The notes beneath the pieces were generated by a model. The model made no database searches and was not told the DNA's origin. It was given only the letters and a program-made list of their open reading frames with translations. 64,000 bases of DNA from Aquimarina atlantica (GTDB lineage Bacteria; Bacteroidota; Bacteroidia; Flavobacteriales; Flavobacteriaceae). A program made the translations under genes and the position numbers. The stretch covers positions 456,298 through 520,297 of the forward strand of contig NZ_AQRA01000004.1 of NCBI RefSeq assembly GCF_000626715.1. The letters run 5' to 3'. Shown piece by piece: positions 62,409 to 64,000 of this stretch. Each line of letters starts with the position of its first letter. Positions within the stretch are counted from its first letter, which is position 1.

Positions 62409-63392
62409 TTATTCATACAAATGAATAACGTCAATTTTGACAGATTCCTTTTTCATTGTATTCAAAATTTTCTCATCATACTGTGTTCCATCAATATGTA
62501 TCCAGTCAATTGAATTTGATTTTCTAAGTATTTCTATCAAGCTATTAAAGTCATTAAACTGAGTATTAAACTGTAGGTTTATCGATTGTAATGATGGAAT
62601 TTCGGAAACACATAACGGTATTGTCTCAAATTTTGTTGAGTGTAAATCTAATATCTTTAATGATTTTAGGTTGCAAATATCATCTGGAAAAAAATGTAAT
62701 GTAGCTCCACTAATACTTAATTCTTCTAAATTCGTGAGTTTTTCAAAGCCAATAGGTAACGATTGAAAATAAGGAGATCCGAAACTCAATTTTTTCAGAG
62801 AGTGCATCTTAAATACCTCTTTCGGAAATCTGGATGCTCCTCCCCAATTAAACTCTTCAAGTTTACACAAACCATCTATGGTATCGGGGAAAACTAAATC
62901 ATGTTTACTAGAAATACTCAAATACTTTAAATTACTTAATTCATTTAAGTCGTTTGGTAAAGCTTCTAATTTTGGACTATGAATACTTAAACGTTCTAGT
63001 TTATTTAATTGTCCAATTCCGGGAGGTATTGATGTTAATTTACCAGAGGTAATATTAAGTAATTTTAATTGTTGTATTCTAAATATCCTGATTGGAAAAT
63101 TAGGTCTATCTCCCAGGTGCAGATATACATATTGCAGACTTGGGAGTTTAAGGATTACTTCGGGTATTTCTTTGTTAGTTTCAAATCGAATACTTAATTC
63201 TTTTAAGTTCTTTAGTTTCACTATTCTGTTATCAATACAGTCAGAACTATCATCTTTGAATATCAAACTTAAACTTTCAACTTTCTCTGCATTTTCTATT
63301 GCCTTTTCATAGTCTTTATATGTTTGCCCAACAGTTTTACTACTTATCGATAAGAAAAGTAATATAAATGCTATTTTATTGATTACAGTCAA
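62409..63392 (-). CDS. Exported leucine-rich-repeat protein
   Basis: The product is 327 residues: signal peptide ending KTVGQ and about nine LRR units of about 23 residues (for example LPSLQYVYLHLGD, LNKLERLSIHSPKLEALPNDL, LSNLKYLSISS, LKSLKILDLHSTKFETIP). LRR solenoids bind proteins. No catalytic region or sorting domain is seen. Single gene. Confidence 0.88.
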   Translation of the reverse strand: MTVINKIAFILLFLSISSKTVGQTYKDYEKAIENAEKVESLSLIFKDDSSDCIDNRIVKLKNLKELSIRFETNKEIPEVILKLPSLQYVYLHLGDRPNFPIRIFRIQQLKLLNITSGKLTSIPPGIGQLNKLERLSIHSPKLEALPNDLNELSNLKYLSISSKHDLVFPDTIDGLCKLEEFNWGGASRFPKEVFKMHSLKKLSFGSPYFQSLPIGFEKLTNLEELSISGATLHFFPDDICNLKSLKILDLHSTKFETIPLCVSEIPSLQSINLQFNTQFNDFNSLIEILRKSNSIDWIHIDGTQYDEKILNTMKKESVKIDVIHLYE

Positions 63393-63543
63393 GACCAGGT
63401 ATAATTATGATAACAGTTTTGGTTATACATAATTGAGTGGGTTAACACTTAATTATACATACGCTACTCTGGAAATTTCGCAAGAATTTTTAAATAATAC
63501 AAGAAAACAGGCAGTCACTTATCGTTGTTGTTCTACATTCGTT

Positions 63544-64000
63544 TTATTCGTTTTTAGTAATCCAGTTTTCGTATCTCCCTGCTGTTGGATTACTTTGAAT
63601 AGATGTTGTTTGTCCATTATCTACATTTATTTTGTAAATATAAGTACTATCATTATTAGAATAATTACAGATAATTTCGTTGGTAGATGCATCAAAATTA
63701 AAATCAGAAAGGTAGTTTTGGTGATCAATATCAGCAATCACATTGATTACATTTCCATTTGTTTTGTCTATTTCTACTATTTGATGAGGGGTAACTCCAT
63801 CTTTATAGGTAAATAATCTATTATCTGCACTCATGATCCAGTTTTCGTATCTTCCTGCTGCTGGATTACTTTGAATAGATGTTGTTTGCCCATTATCTAC
63901 GTTTATTTTATAAATATAAGTATTACCACTATCAGAATAATCACAGACAATTTCGTTGGTAGATGCATCAAAATTAAAATCAGAAAGGTAGTTTTGGTGA
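63544..64000 (-). CDS. Tandem-repeat beta-propeller-like protein, N-terminus cut by window edge
   Basis: The minus frame stays open from the stop at 63544-63546 to the right edge. The visible 151 residues are a 92-residue unit (QNYLSDFNFDASTNEI..., TYIYKINVDNGQTTSIQSNP..., AGRYENWI) followed upstream by a near-identical partial copy. The internal ATG at 63832-63834 lies inside a repeat and is not the start. The repeating strand pattern suggests propeller blades or a similar beta repeat. The mature end (...ENWITKNE) shows no T9SS domain. Function unknown. Confidence 0.75.
   Translation of the reverse strand, partial: HQNYLSDFNFDASTNEIVCDYSDSGNTYIYKINVDNGQTTSIQSNPAAGRYENWIMSADNRLFTYKDGVTPHQIVEIDKTNGNVINVIADIDHQNYLSDFNFDASTNEIICNYSNNDSTYIYKINVDNGQTTSIQSNPTAGRYENWITKNE
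63562..64000. repeat. 276-bp tandem DNA repeat inside the gene
   Basis: The segment starting CCAGTTTTCGTATC at 63562 recurs at 63838 with few mismatches. The period of 276 bases equals 92 codons. The array runs off the window, so copy number is unknown. Confidence 0.8.

Noticed and set aside
63544..63834. A complete 96-residue gene starting at the ATG at 63832
   Set aside because: That ATG lies within a repeat unit and the frame continues upstream to the window edge with repeat-homologous sequence.
1..64000. CRISPR arrays, prophage, integrase, toxin-antitoxin or tRNA genes
   Set aside because: No regularly spaced repeats, tRNA-like cloverleaf sequence, or phage, recombinase or transposase protein was seen on either strand.

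Overview
The window looks like a chromosomal segment from a low-GC marine Bacteroidota, most likely family Flavobacteriaceae. The genus is not decidable from the sequence; an Aquimarina-like chitin degrader is my guess. Supporting signs are SusC/SusD proteins, lipoproteins with Bacteroidota-type lipoboxes, type IX secretion (T9SS) C-terminal sorting domains on large multidomain enzymes, LytTR and LytS-type regulators, DUF6090 and DUF3995 proteins, and TAnnTTTG-like -7 promoter elements. I see no rRNA, tRNA, CRISPR array, prophage or transposase gene.

Layout: (1) 1-6.8 kb: the edge of a small secreted His/Ser-rich protein, then a probable metal/iron-uptake group (small Cys-motif membrane protein, TonB-dependent receptor, PepSY-TM protein, 47-residue membrane protein), a lipoprotein and an OmpA-like protein. 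(2) 6.9-8.8 kb: a MarR-GNAT fusion regulator with its own promoter and operator, and a small secreted protein. (3) 8.9-42.2 kb: a large chitin-utilisation locus. (4) 42.2-64 kb: an accessory region of small genes, nearly all on the minus strand, rich in regulators (TetR, three AraC, HxlR, two Crp/Fnr), with a FAD monooxygenase, amidohydrolase, beta-lactamase-like hydrolase, DinB and VOC proteins, a PEBP, an LRR protein and, at the right edge, a protein with 276-bp near-identical tandem repeats.

How the chitin locus works together: four T9SS-exported enzymes attack crystalline chitin outside the cell. They are an AA10 LPMO fused to GH18, a second GH18, a third GH18 with an N-terminal CBM, and a GH19. 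All carry CBM5/12 modules. A lipoprotein GH18 and a lipoprotein GH20 encoded after SusCD probably act at the cell surface or in the periplasm. SusC/SusD import oligosaccharides, an SSS-family symporter plus a NagX-like membrane protein handle the inner membrane, and a BadF-type kinase plus a NagB/PIG-L fusion convert GlcNAc towards fructose-6-phosphate. Regulation is by a LytS/LytTR pair in the transporter operon, a second orphan LytTR regulator among the chitinases, and a TPR hybrid kinase whose ATP-binding domain looks degenerate. A pair of 11-bp direct repeats 21 bp apart sits just upstream of the susC promoter and is a good candidate LytTR operator.

Other non-coding signals include two MITE-like elements sharing a core (25.2 and 59.1 kb), several strong hairpin terminators, a 34-bp perfect palindrome, twin palindromic operators between the FAD monooxygenase and TetR genes, and four near-identical copies of one CBM5/12-coding cassette in three chitinase genes.
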